Positions 34,472 through 45,145 of a stretch of DNA of 64,000 bases are shown piece by piece. Within the stretch, counting starts at the first letter, position 1. Each line of letters opens with the position of its first letter. Source of the stretch: Mesostigma viride. Taxonomy: Eukaryota > Streptophyta > Mesostigmatophyceae > Mesostigmatales > Mesostigmataceae. Where the stretch lies: contig RPFO01000082.1 in assembly GCA_009746045.1 (NCBI GenBank), positions 3,028,741-3,092,740 on the forward strand. The letters run 5' to 3'. Below the pieces are notes generated by a model. The model was not told the origin of the DNA. It was given only the letters and a program-made list of their open reading frames with translations, and did not search any database. The position numbers and the translations under genes were made by a program.

Positions 34472-35690
34472 GTGGGGCTTGAGGTCAGCAAGAAGACAGA
34501 GGCCCTGGCGGTTGGGCTCACCAACTCAGCGCCGCCCCTCTATCTCCTAGACGGCTCTCGAGTCCTGTATCGGGACCGCATTAAGCTGCTGGGCAGCCTG
34601 CTCCCCAGCTGCGAGGTTGATGTGAACCATCGCATCTCCCTCGCCTGGCACGCTTTACGTCAGTACCGGGCCCTGTGGCGCAAGCCCCTGGGCAAGATCG
34701 AGAAACAGGACCTGTTCAAGGTCCTCGTCCTTCCTGTTCTCACGTATGGCGCCGAGACGTGGACCCTCACCGCCGACCTGGCCCGCAAGCTGGATGGCGC
34801 GGTCACCAGCATGCTGCGTTCCATTTTCAGAGTAGGCTATGCTGCCCATGTCCGCAATGAGGACCTGTACCAGGGCATGCCCTATATCACCAGCACCATT
34901 AAGCAACGCCGCCTGCAGCTAGTAGGGCACCTAGCTCGCACCAACCAGGTAGACACCTCACGTGGCCCCCCCGCAGGACTGCGACCAGCCCAGCCTGGCC
35001 GGCACCTCCTGACGTGGGCTGGGCCCAGCGATGTTAGACGCCGCAAGGCCCGCACCTTCAAAGAACAGCTAGTAGAGGACATGGGGGGCCTAGGCCTCTC
35101 CGTGATTTGGAAGAAGATGATGGACAAGGCCAAGTGGGCCCAGGTCATAGAGCAATGGTGCTCACCACTAGACACTCCCGGCCAGTTAGGCTAGAAACAC
35201 ACGCCCTGATCAAGCATGCTGTTTCCGGCCCCACCGTCTAGGTCATCTAGTCGCTCCACACGTAAGCAAGCCATAATTTCAATGCATAAGGATACACATT
35301 TCCATCACCATTCATCTTCATCATCCTGAACGACTCGAAAACGCGGAAAAGATAACGGCAGGCTCGAGCTACCATGGTCCGGATTCTCCCGATTTCTGGC
35401 CTGCGCTGGTTGTCTCTTTGATAGAGGACAACGAGCCCCCCCCAGTGGGGAAGCGCCTGCGTGTGCAATCCCGCGGGAGGCACGCCAGATAGCTCCCCCT
35501 AGGGCAGCGTGCGGCTGCCTAGATAGATGTTGTAGTTAGAATGCCGTTAGATAGATGTAGTATGTAGCCAACGTAGATAGATTAGACCGGTAGGAATGTT
35601 TGCACCCATCCATCCATCCATCGGGGTTAATGCTCCGTGACTCCCCAACGGGAGCACGAGTCTAATTAATTAATTAATTAATATGGCCTT
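34472..35690 (+). pseudogene. Family B LINE: reverse-transcriptase C-terminus, 3' UTR and tail
   Basis: The frame from about 34472 encodes the region after the RT catalytic core: VSKKTEALAVG, INHRISLAW-like VNHRISLAWHALRQYRALW, KVLVLPVLTYGAETW (the thumb/connection signature of LINE RTs), then IKQRRLQLVGHLART and QLVEDMGGLGLSV...MDKAKWAQVIE. At 35150 it is interrupted by a 270-bp insertion, after which the tail DNEPPPVGKR resumes at about 35425. The 3' UTR ends with a bulged hairpin at 35637-35657 and a (TTAA)n tail to 35690. The catalytic motifs A-C are missing, so the copy is inactive. Confidence 0.75.
35152..35422 (+). mobile_element. Dispersed repeat inserted in a family B LINE
   Basis: The uninterrupted copy at 43.47 kb reads CAGGTCATAGAGGACAACG. 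Here about 270 bp separate GGTCATAG from ATAGAGGACAACG, so ATAG may be a short target-site duplication. The insert carries GGCCCCACCGTCTAGG, a CATCACCATTCATCTTCATC block and the constant end TTGTCTCTTTG. This empty/filled pair defines both ends of the repeat. Confidence 0.65.
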
Positions 35691-35693
35691 TAA

Positions 35694-37391
35694 CCCCTAA
35701 ATGGGCAGAAATACTGCCGATGCATCGGCTGTAACTTCACAATTTTGCAAACCAGATGCCATCCAACCCACCCATATCCAATGGCTGTCCTTGGGGGCCA
35801 AGCATGTCCATGAGTTGCCCTTCGGGTTGGTACATCACAACCTTACATATATGCAGGGTAGGCCATGTATAACTGCCGTCAAAGTCAGGGGGGTCAAGAC
35901 GAGCGTTTTCATTTTTGGTAGAATGTGCATTTTGAATTATGTTGTAAGAGCTAGGCACCTACCACTTCAGGGATGATAAACAATTAGTTGCTGAACAGTT
36001 TGAGCCATTGGGGTCATCATTTGGGTGGGTATGCCAGCAGTTACACCCAGTACAGCCCATAGGGGTACCGTTGGTAAAAAGCAACCAAGGGGGTAGGAGT
36101 GGGCATACTACCTACTAATACCTACTAATATGGCCCCAACCATGCCACACAATACATTTCCCTTCCACAATGATGGGGAAACATAACTGCATCATCACAC
36201 TGCCCTTACATGGCACCTATGTGCAGGTGCCACCTTGTCCATGCACGTAGGTAACGTGGTACGGATACCCTACGCAAGGCATGCATTCTAGGAGGCAGCC
36301 ACCAACAAACTAGTGATTTTAAGCCTATTTCAGCTTGCCCTAGCAAGGATAAACTAGGCCTAAGCTGCTATAGCTTGCCAGGTGATGGCCAGCACACCTG
36401 GTGGCACATGCTGACAATGGGAAGCTTCTACTCACCGGTTACATGCTTGATGATGCCACAGAGACCAGCCAACTGCCTCACACTCATGCAATATGTGTGT
36501 GGGAAATGTATAACAAACATATATGGAGGTATTCAAACCCATACAGCATCTAAAACTTATCACCATCACACTGTGGCAGGTCAACTGACTGAGGGAAGCA
36601 TCTAAGAAGGGTGTTTTAGAAAGGGGCCAGGCCAGGGTCAAGAAAGAGCATGAATAATGCAAAAAGAATGTGCTACACAAGCTAGAACGTATATATAAAC
36701 GTCAAACATCGATAGGAAAACGATGCTGAAGCTTTACCAGGCATGGATGGCGTTACCTTGGCCCAGGCGGTGGCCGCAAAATGGCGCATTTCGGCACACC
36801 AAAGTTGTGCAGCATGGTCGCTGGATTCGGCGATTTCTGGCCACCCTTGCACGTTTACGACTACTATGTATCATTAAAAGTACAAAGAAACCAATATATC
36901 CTTTAAAATACGCCGGAAAGGTATTGCTGTCAACGTTTCTATCGTCCGGCCTGATCGCAGTTTTTTCCAGCAAGAACGCTGCCGACACCTATCAAATGGC
37001 ATTCCCGCGAACCAAAAATTGGCCTGTGTGATCTTTAGGACGTATAAAATCAATTTCCTAAGTTTGGTCAGAAAATTCGAACGAAAACGTAAATGCCATG
37101 CGTGGGCGCAAGCCGCCATGGCCAGGTCGTCGTTTTCCGGAATGCACGTTGTACGTGAAAAAGTACCCTGACCCCTTGTACTTTGACCGGCCAGAACACC
37201 TCTATAACTTTGTCAGAAGTATGCAAACCCTAGTACCATGCTGTGAGGAAAATTATAAACTTTCGATCTTCTCAGCTAAACTTTTCCTAATTCTCAATAG
37301 TTTTCGCGGCATTTGGTCCCCCGAGAAGGGGCCGACGTGTCGGCTGTAACTCAGTTTTAGGCGGAAAATCGGCAGCCAGACCATTTAGGGG
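35694..37391. mobile_element. TTAA-flanked DNA transposon P1, non-autonomous
   Basis: It is bounded by TTAA at 35690-35693 and 37392-37395. The ends are inverted: CCCCTAAATGG at 35694-35704 and its complement at 37381-37391. TTAA targets and ends beginning CCC fit the piggyBac superfamily. A short hairpin motif (CCGA...TCGG) followed by CTGTAACT is found near both ends in the same orientation. No frame over 105 codons and no transposase motif is present, so it is read as a 1.7-kb non-autonomous element. The superfamily is an inference from target site and first bases. Confidence 0.6.
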
Positions 37392-37940
37392 TTAAGGGGA
37401 CCCGTCCCTTCTGACCACCCCAAAAGTGAACTCATGTAGGTAATAACATTGTAAGTCCACATGATATGTCCAGATTTGAGTTTGGGGCATCAAAACAACA
37501 TGTTTGGGCATGCATCCCCCCACCTGTACCTAGGCCGGTTCATGACCCCTGGCTATACACCGGATGCCAGCATCAGTAATACGCTAAACCATAGGGTCCA
37601 TGGCACCTAGTGCCTAGGTGCATGGCAAGACCAAATTCAATCAGCCATGATATTTTCTTTAAGTTCCCACTGTTTACAAAAAACCTGGCTAGTTGGGTCC
37701 CCAAAATGGTACTTCAAACTAGTAGGTGTTAAATTTTGACCTACTAAAAAGGGTCTTTTTTAGCACATAAAAAAATAAATCAAATCAATAACACATGTTA
37801 TATGGCCAGTGGGGTTAAAATCAAACATTACATGGTGGGAAATGTATACCCACCAATTTTCAGCTCAATCTGACCAGTAAAACACATATATGATCATGGT
37901 TATAGCCCTTTTCAGGACTTGGAAAAAACTGGAAAAACTG

Positions 37941-38452
37941 TCAATCAAGCACACTGTTGGCCCCCGTGTCATCACATGCTGCACAAAACCAGGGATCACC
38001 AGGCACGGTGGACAGCGTGAAACCCAAGCACAACATGTGGCCCCCATGGTCGCCCGGATCCTGGTTGGAACACAAGAGAAAGGGGTTCACCTTCTTGTGC
38101 TCTGCACCGCCACACACCGTGCAGAGCACACTGTCACTGTCACTGTCACTGGATTCCCCCCCCCTTCCTGCCCAGCCACGGGCTGCCCGTAGATGGCATA
38201 GCCACTGCCATGCTCATACTCCCCACCGGCCTTGTTATCCTTCCACTTGCCCCCCTGGGCCTCAGTTTTTTTCTTCTTGCGCAGCCTGCGCCAGTTTGGG
38301 TCCCTCTTCTTGGCCTGCTGGCGTGCCCTGTCCAGCTTGAGGGAGGCCCGCTGCTCCTCCACAGCCGGTGTGACCGTGATTCCCAACCACATACTACCAT
38401 CCTCTGCACATATGGTACCTCCTATGTTCAAGGTTTGACGACGTTCTGACAA
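37941..38452 (-). pseudogene. Remnant of a transposon gene: basic region, Ser-Asp run and PHD-like finger
   Basis: On the minus strand one frame (38452-38165) reads ...EEQRASLKLDRARQQAKKRD, WRRLRKKKK and YEHGSGYAIYGQPVAGQEGG. After a 9-base G run the neighbouring frame reads ESSDSDSDSVLCTVCGG, then LLCSN, GGHMLCLGF and DPWFCAACDD to a stop at 37941-37943. The Cys/His order (CxxC, C, H, C, CxxC) resembles a PHD/RING cross-brace with one expected Cys missing. A one-base change in the G run would join the two parts, so either an intron or a frameshift lies there. The position near one end of P2 suggests the C-terminus of its former protein. Confidence 0.45.
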
Positions 38453-40047
38453 GAACTGCCCAAGTTACAACCATTCCAAGACGGCCACCCATGTAGACAC
38501 TACAAGGAAATTATAGTAACCATTCAGCCACACTAGCACCTCCTTCTTCATCAAAGACATCTGCAAACTGACCAAAGCACACATGATTAACTCTTGCACG
38601 CTGACGGCAACGCATGCTCAACGTGGGGGGTCATTGTGACAAGAACTACTCAAGTTGATGGGTTTCCTATATGACCACCTGACAAGGCGCTAAGGACCAC
38701 TCAGTAAGTTAGTAACCCCACAGTGCCACTTCATATGCCATCCAACATGCACCAAAACCATGCTGAGTATGTTTACAATGTACAAAGGGGTGGCCACGCA
38801 CCTCATATGTGTTCATCATCCCTCCAGCATGGCCAGCCTTGTAAATATGTTCATAGCCTTGACGATGGTAGCCCTAACATGCCTAAGCAGCATTTCCTAT
38901 GTTTCTCCCAGGTTAGAGTGTAAGGTTGATGCCAACCAAGCTAATCAGCTCAACAACACCTCCTAAACTGTCCTCCCCGGCATGGATGACAAACTGGGAC
39001 TATGGAGGGCAAGGAACCAAGTAGGAACATGGTATATATAGCTTGCATGCAGTCATGCATGTCAACCATGGTTGGCTCAGCACATTGTAGTCTTGTCACA
39101 TCATCATAACAAAGGAAAGCTCAAACAACCATTGGTGCCAGCTATCTACATGCAGTCACACAAATGCAATATCTCCAACATCATCATCACTATAACACTT
39201 CCATCCCTGCACGATAAAATGCAAAGAAACCATTGGCGGCCCTTCAGCGCATGAGCGCTGTGATGCCGCTGCGGCCTGCGAAGAGAGGGTGCGTCACTCT
39301 CAAACAACAAGAAGCGTCCATACGCACAACATCCTTGCCAGAACACGTTTTATGAAATGCCTTATACCTTCCCGAAGAGCTATAGGCTGCGACTGAAGCG
39401 GCCCTGATCACGACATCAACGAAAAAATCTAAAGCTGCCAGGTATTCGGCAACACAACGGCAAGCGACGGCAAGCTAGCTGGCGGAAACTGCCCAAAAAG
39501 AACGCAAAAAAAATCGAACGATGAGCTCATAGAAGAAGGCACTGATAGCATATAACATTCGCGACAAATCTGTAACTCGCCCTCGTAAATCCCTCGCCCA
39601 GGCGCGCAATAACAGCCGTTATTCCATGGACAGGTCAGACACGCACTGCGCAGGTCTGAACAATTACTTACCGATAATGGCCGAAAATATGGCAAAAAGC
39701 ACCAGCTCGGTTTAGAATTCGATGCAACCGCCTGCTTCACGGTCAGAACAACCCCCAAAACCGCGATTTTACAGCCGCTATCATGAATTCTATTTCATGT
39801 TCCGCGCGACCAAAAAATTCAGATTACCCCCCATGCCGATGGCACAAAAAAACAACAGCGATATTGTAAACCAGTTGATTTCCGCCACAAACTAACATCA
39901 TAAACTCATCATCTTTTAGATTTGAGTAAAATTTTTGCATTTCGCCTGCCCTAGTGTGGTAGTTTCGCCTGAACGCAGTCGCCATGGCCACTTCCGCAAG
40001 GGGTGCGCGCACCGTGCACGTGAAATTTATGACCTTCGGTACCGGCG

Positions 40048-40073
40048 CGAATTTTTTGGCGCCAAAAAATTCG
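40048..40073. repeat. 26-bp perfect palindrome beside the P2 terminus
   Basis: Two 13-base arms, CGAATTTTTTGGC and its exact complement, meet without a spacer and end one base before the P2 right inverted repeat. No counterpart lies next to the left end. Confidence 0.85.
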
Positions 40074-40093
40074 GAAGGGACGGGTCCCCTTAA

Positions 40094-41065
40094 TACATTC
40101 TAGGCTACTTCCGGGACCGAATCCACCTTTCTCCTCCACCTCCAAGAAGCCATCTCACAGCACGTGACGCCCCTAGCTGCAGATGTGGCAGCTGTGGGCC
40201 GCACGCTCGCTGCTGAGCTCCCCACCATTTCCACCGCCGCCTCCATGCACCGGCCCTCCGCGCCTCCACCCCCCCCCCCACCGCCTCCACCGACGCCATC
40301 ACCTCCCAGCTCCGTGACATCGACAAGCGCCTCCAGGACAACGCCGTCGCCATCGAGTGCCTGCAAAACACCGCAGGCATCACCGCCCAGGCGGTGAAGG
40401 ACATTGCCGACAAGCCAGCCCCGCCCGCTGGGCGGCGCTGGCCTGGCTGGTGATGCTCCTCCCACCCAAACCTGGGCGGACATGCTTTAGCAACACTGTC
40501 ACCACCTCTGGACACCATGCACCAGCTCCGCCGTCGCAGCACAACTCCAGCGGCAGACGCTGGACCTCCGCGAGGAGGCCGAGCTCGCCAAGCGCAGCCT
40601 TAACGTCATCGTCAAGAACTTTGACCTGGTGGAAGGTGAGAATTCCGAGAAGCTTGCACAGGCGTTTGAGAGCAAAATCCTTGTTGGTCCGGCATGGGCC
40701 TCCTTGGTCAGATCAAACTGGCCGCCCACCGCCTTCCCCGCTCGATCGCCGGCGAGGTAAGGCAGGGGCGCCTCCGCTTCTTCTCATCTTTGAGAACCCA
40801 GCTAGCGGACAAGATTTCATTTCTCAGACGCTGCAAGCGGCTCGAGAAGACTCCCTTCACCTTGGACGGCCAATTGACCCTGGCGTAGCAACAACGGCGA
40901 CGGGAGCTATGGCCGACCTACCTCCAGCTCCGGCAGACATCAGTCGGCGGGGAAGCCGGTGTACTGGAAGGCCGGGCGGCCACAAATCTATACGTCGTTC
41001 AGCCACAAGCCCTGGCAAGCGACCCCCGGCAGCGGCCCCAGCACCTCCAGACACCACAGCTTAGC
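40094..41065 (+). pseudogene. Retroelement ORF1 pseudogene, copy 2
   Basis: Homologous to 60230-61141. It begins in the middle of ORF1, where P2 adjoins, and keeps EAISQHVTPLAADVAA, the Pro-rich linker, LQNTAGITAQAVKDIADKP, DLREEAELAKRSLN, then ADKISFLRR and the end of the CTD (ELWPTYLQLRQT). Several indels break the frame. The sequence after it (41066-41170) matches the 3' UTR that follows ORF1 at 61.1 kb. Confidence 0.65.
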
Positions 41066-41186
41066 ATGGAAATACAGTAGTAGTAGTGTAGAATAGTCAG
41101 GCCTAGCCGTGACCTTGTACATGTACGCCTACTACATGCACTATACCAGCTGATATGGGCTTGGTAGGTGAGGTACTGAACTGACT

Positions 41187-41490
41187 GTGGGTGCCACCGC
41201 CTTCCCCACTAGCTCACGGGACAAGGCGGCTCCCCCACCAATCTTGCTCACCTTCCCCTCCCGTGATCGAGGACAAGCATCGGTTCCTTTCTCGTCGCAA
41301 GAGGTTGCACGACCTCACCTGGACGCTGGACGACGACCTGACCCCCGCCCAGCAGCAGCAGCGACGCGACCCAGGTGGCCGGAATACCTCCGCCACAAGC
41401 AGGACCCCCAGAAGCCCAAGGTGTATACTGGAGGGGCGGGGACCTGATGATCAACCACAAGATGTGGATGCCCCCTGCGGGCTAGAATAG
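41187..41490 (+). pseudogene. Second, diverged ORF1 C-terminal fragment
   Basis: Encodes KHRFLSRRKRLHDLTWTLDD followed by DLTPAQQQQRRD, homologous to FLRRRKRLENTHFTVDDDLT in the 61-kb ORF1 but clearly more diverged than copy 2. It lies in direct tandem behind copy 2 and was probably a separate insertion of a related family. Confidence 0.55.
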
Positions 41491-41867
41491 CTTGTATATT
41501 ATAGCCCTAGTTTGTATCCATTGGTAGTCACTGCCGCCACGGCAGCCATGCCTAGAATGTTTGCCTAGCTGTGCCATACCTAGCCACGTGCCCCGCCAAC
41601 TGACACACGGTACACCACCAGCCATAGCCTTAATTAGCTTAGTCCTTGTACAGCCATGCTACGTCCTGGCTAATAATGCTCAGATTACTTGCCCACGCTT
41701 CTTGTTATAGGATATGCTCACATGGGTCTTATTGCACCCACAGATCTTGCCGGATCGTTTACCGGGTCCGATTGCAGTTGTGGCATGCCTCTGGCATGAA
41801 GGAGAAAGGGGTTCTCTGCCCTTTCTTCCTGTTGTGCATGTGCACACAAGGATTAAAAGCTGACCAA

Positions 41868-42260
41868 CGAACGGACGGACGGACGGACGGACGGACGGAC
41901 GGACGGACGGACGGACGGACGGACGGACGGACGTACGGACGGACGGACGGACGGACGGACGGACGGACGGACGGACGGACGGACGGACGGACGGACGGAC
42001 GGACGGACGGACGGACGGACGGACGGACGGACGGACGGACGGACGGACGGACGAACGAATGAGTTCATGAATGAGTGGGTGGGTGGGTGGGTGGGTGGGT
42101 GGGTGGGTGGGTGGGTGGGTGGGTGGGTGGGTGGGTGGGTGGGTGGGTGGGTGGGTGGGTGGGTGGGTGGGTGGGTGGGTGGGTGGGTGGGTGGTGGGTG
42201 GGTGGGTGGGTGGGTGGGTGGGTGGGTGGGTGGGTGGGTGGGTGGGTGGGTGGGTGGGTG
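41868..42260. repeat. Compound microsatellite (ACGG)n then (GGGT)n
   Basis: 41868-42054 is about 46 copies of ACGG with single changes near 41934 and the end. After a 20-bp transition (GAACGAATGAGTTCATGAAT) follow about 46 copies of GGGT at 42074-42260 with a one-base deletion at about 42194. Neither part contains stops in most frames, so open frames here are artefacts. The plus strand of the second part is an uninterrupted G-quadruplex-forming sequence. Confidence 0.95.
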
Positions 42261-42848
42261 AATGAACGAGTGCACATGGTGATAGCATGGAATACACCAC
42301 CAATGCAATCATGCATCTCCGCAATCTCACTTCGACATCCACCTGATTAGGTTGGTAACACGGCTATTACTGCAGATCTGGACTAACTGGTCGCAGGATA
42401 AGTACTTACGCATGCTGTGCTTGTCATGAATTTCTAGAGTCATATTCCGGCTTAGCTTTGCCTACCCATCTCGACAATAATGCCTGCCTGTGGCCATGTA
42501 AGACTTGCGGTTATTATGCACACCACACCTGGACCCACGCACTCATGCACCTACGCACCATGCAACCCCCTTTTTCCCTAGCTCCCACTACCTCCTTCCT
42601 CCGTGCCCTGCACACGCGCATACAGACGTGGCCTCTGCATTGTGAGGAGGAGTAGGAGGAAATTAATGAGTTCATGTAACATCTGGCTGTCTCACTTGAT
42701 TGAATTCCACCAAAAAAAGTCGAGCACCGTGCATAAGTGTTGGCAATTGTGAAGCTTTGGCCCGTAATTATAGCAATTTATCCAGGAGTGGACTTTCCGG
42801 TTCCAGCGCCATCCATTTTGCAGTTCACCGCTCACTCGAGCTATGTAA
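42261..42848. other. Intergenic DNA without a recognisable feature
   Basis: No coding frame with a family motif, RNA or repeat match is seen between the compound microsatellite and the dispersed-repeat fragment. Confidence 0.4.
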
Positions 42849-42877
42849 CTGGCCTGCGCTGGTTGTCTCTTTGATGT
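42849..42877 (+). repeat. Dispersed repeat, constant-end fragment
   Basis: Contains ACTGGCCTGCGCTGG followed by TTGTCTCTTTGATG, the invariant end of the dispersed repeat. Only about 29 bp remain, preceded by TCGAGCTATGTA, which may be a degraded part of the GCTCGAGCTACCATG block. Confidence 0.5.
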
Positions 42878-43058
42878 AACGTCACATCTACCCATACACG
42901 AGCACAATCCTTCAAGTTTTTTCGCTATTGCGACATCATTTCAACTGCATCAGTCGAAAAGCCTGCTAGCACGAAGGTGGGCATCAGCATGCCCCGAGGA
43001 GGGACTGCGGAACTAGGCATACCTGTGTTGGCTCCCTGTGGCGGGGGCTTTCCGCTGA

Positions 43059-43745
43059 TTCTTCCTGTTCTCACGTATGGCGCCGAGACGTGGACCCTCA
43101 CCGCCGACCTGGCCCGCAAGCTGGACGGCGCGGTCACCAGCATGCTGCGTTCCATTTTCAGAGTAGGATATGCTGCTCATGTCCGCAATGAGGACCTGTA
43201 TCAGGGCATGCCCTATATCACCAGCACAATTAAGCAACGCCGCCTGCAGCTAGTAGGGCACCTAGCTCGCACCAACCAGGTAGACACCTCACGTGGCCCC
43301 CCCGCAGGACTGCGACCAGCCCAGCCTGGCCGGCACCTCCTGACGTGGGCTGGGCCCAGTGATGTTAGACGCCGCAAGGCCCGCACCTTCAAAGAACAGC
43401 TAGTAGAGGACATGGGGGGCCTAGGCCTCTCCGTGATTTGGAAGAAGATGATGGACAAGGCCAAGTGGGCCCAGGTCATAGAGGACAACGAGCCCCCCCC
43501 AGTGGGGAAGCGCCCGCGTGTGCAATCCCGGGGGAGGCACGCTAGACAGCTCCCCTAGGGCAGAGTGAGGCTGTCTAGATAGATGTTGTAGTTAGAATGT
43601 TGTTAGATAGATGTAGTATGTAGCCAATGTAGATAGATTAGACCGGTAGGAATGTGTGCACCCATCCATCCATTCATCGGGGTTAATGCTCCGTGACTCC
43701 CCAACGGGAGCACGAGTCTAACTAATTAATTAATTAATTAATTAA
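43059..43745 (+). pseudogene. Family B LINE, second 3' copy
   Basis: It starts abruptly at LPVLTYGAETW and is open to the natural stop at 43558 after DNEPPPVGKRPRVQ. Over this part it is about 98 percent identical to 34732-35150, so the two copies are recent. The 3' UTR ends with a bulged hairpin at 43693-43713 and about seven TTAA units. Abrupt 5' truncation with an intact 3' end is the usual result of target-primed reverse transcription. Confidence 0.75.
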
Positions 43746-43849
43746 TTCCGCTGATTGTGGTATGAAAATCGTTGTTATTACAAGAGTCCACTTTTACTAA
43801 TGAAATACCGGCATCATTGCTTGTAAGGACATTCCCAAAAGGGTAGGGA

Positions 43850-44187
43850 AACCTGTCACCAACTACGTTCAGATGCTGCTGGACGACCTCGTGGTCCCAG
43901 CCCAGTTTGAGCACCGCATCCACTCTCTCTCCCGTCTTTGGACTGCCATGCAGGACAAGGAGCGGTGGAAGAAGATTGTCAAAGCACACACGCCCGACCC
44001 TGTGGGCAAGCCACCTCCCCCCAAGCGGAGGAGGCGTTTTGATGAGTAGTGCAGTTAGGATTTTCTAGATAGAGTTAGGATAGTTCGATCACGCGGCTTC
44101 CTCCATCCCACCCATCATGAAATATGTGCTACATGACCTCCCCACGGAGGCATGTTATAATTTAATTTAATTTAATTTAATTTAATT
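43850..44187 (+). pseudogene. Family C LINE: end of ORF2, 3' UTR and tail
   Basis: From about 43859 the frame reads NYVQMLLDDLVVPAQFEHRI, then MQDKERWKKIVKAH, then PPPPKRRRRFDE and a stop at 44047-44049. KERWKKIV is in the place of the MDKAKWAQV of family B, so it is the end of a related ORF2. The tail has a near-perfect hairpin at 44132-44154 (stems CATG/CATG and CCTCC/GGAGG, bulged A, loop CCAC) followed by about six TTTAA units. A fragment of the same family is at 59530-59600. Confidence 0.65.
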
Positions 44188-45145
44188 GCTTGTAATCTAG
44201 AAAGCGAAAATTACAGCGCTTCTGAAATCCGCCAAGCACCATGTTTGGATCCATCATCCACTTGTTAATGTACCTAATAATCCAGCCCTGATCTAGCCTG
44301 CAATGTCGATAACGTGGGAAACGGCCCGGTGCCTCACAGCTTCAGTTGCCACTGTAATGAAGCGCTCGAAATTTACCGGGTCATGGTGGGGATTTATTGT
44401 GACAGTACTGTAGGCCATTTCCGCGTGGGTAAGCAGCTGCTGAGCCGGCAATGAGCAGGTGAGCATTGGTGAGGCTCCGGACTGCCATTGTATGCCAAGG
44501 TGCCCTACAGTCACTAATACCAACCGGTGTGATTCGTGACTAGAGTTTGTGACTTGTGACTCCGCGAACCGCAACCCGCCATGCCTGCAATGTTAAACAT
44601 GAAAAATCCCCTGCGAGAGCCCCTGCGAGAGCCCCTGCGTGCCGCGAGGCTGCGACCCTGCTGCGACCGAGCCTCGCCTGGCTGCGCCAGAATCAGTGAA
44701 GTGCTGCTGTACTGTATACACACCAGTCCTGTCGCAGCCTTTCGCAACTCGCAAGGTGTACGAATTACCGTACCCCGTTCGTACCTCGAGGTTGAAAGTT
44801 GAAAGTTCCCCGCAGGCAGCACCGCTGCAGGCGGTCAGGGCCGTGACGAAACAACACCCATTTCCCCGGAAAGTCGTCGCTCACTTTGTTGAGCACACAC
44901 TGGTTACCGTTAACGAAGAAAAAATGAATAAAGCAGGGCTATGGCGACCTGTATCGTAAAATTCATACCAGAAAGATATGCGCAATTAATTTATTCAAAC
45001 ACAAAGGTTCCAATGATGTTATCAGGAAATGCGGTGAGCAACAATCTGTAAGTCATGACCATACCGTCACAGAATTTTGGCGGATACCCTATTTTATCCC
45101 GATGAAAAAAGGATTTTGGCTTCGAATTGCAGCACGCCTGTGAGA
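44188..45145. promoter_or_regulatory. Upstream region of the giant coiled-coil gene
   Basis: No separate gene is recognisable. The 958 bp before the ATG at 45146 should contain the promoter and 5' UTR. A GC-rich core at about 44570-44760 includes a short tandem of CCCCTGCGAGAG. Specific elements cannot be named. Confidence 0.35.

Larger units (their letters stand above)
37396..40089. mobile_element. TTAA-flanked DNA transposon P2
   Basis: The ends GGGGACCCGTCCCTTC (37396-37411) and its exact complement (40074-40089) form 16-bp terminal inverted repeats, each next to TTAA (37392-37395, 40090-40093). The element is 2694 bp. It shares its left TTAA with P1. A 26-bp palindrome adjoins the right inverted repeat. 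A PHD-like zinc finger is encoded on the minus strand at 37941-38160 but no catalytic DDE/DDD domain is recognisable, so it is probably a decayed or internally deleted copy. PiggyBac, Kolobok and Sola3 all use TTAA. The GGGG start does not settle which. Confidence 0.6.

Noticed and set aside
34129-34524. Minus-strand frame with NSIQF repeats
   Set aside because: It is a translation of the GAATT array.
37396-40089. Calling P2 a piggyBac element
   Set aside because: TTAA targets are shared by piggyBac, Kolobok and Sola3. The ends start GGGG, and no catalytic domain is visible, so the superfamily is left open.
41646-42350. Open frames with RTDG, PSVR, GGWV or THPP repeats
   Set aside because: They arise from the ACGG and GGGT microsatellites in all frames. 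No unique coding sequence flanks them.
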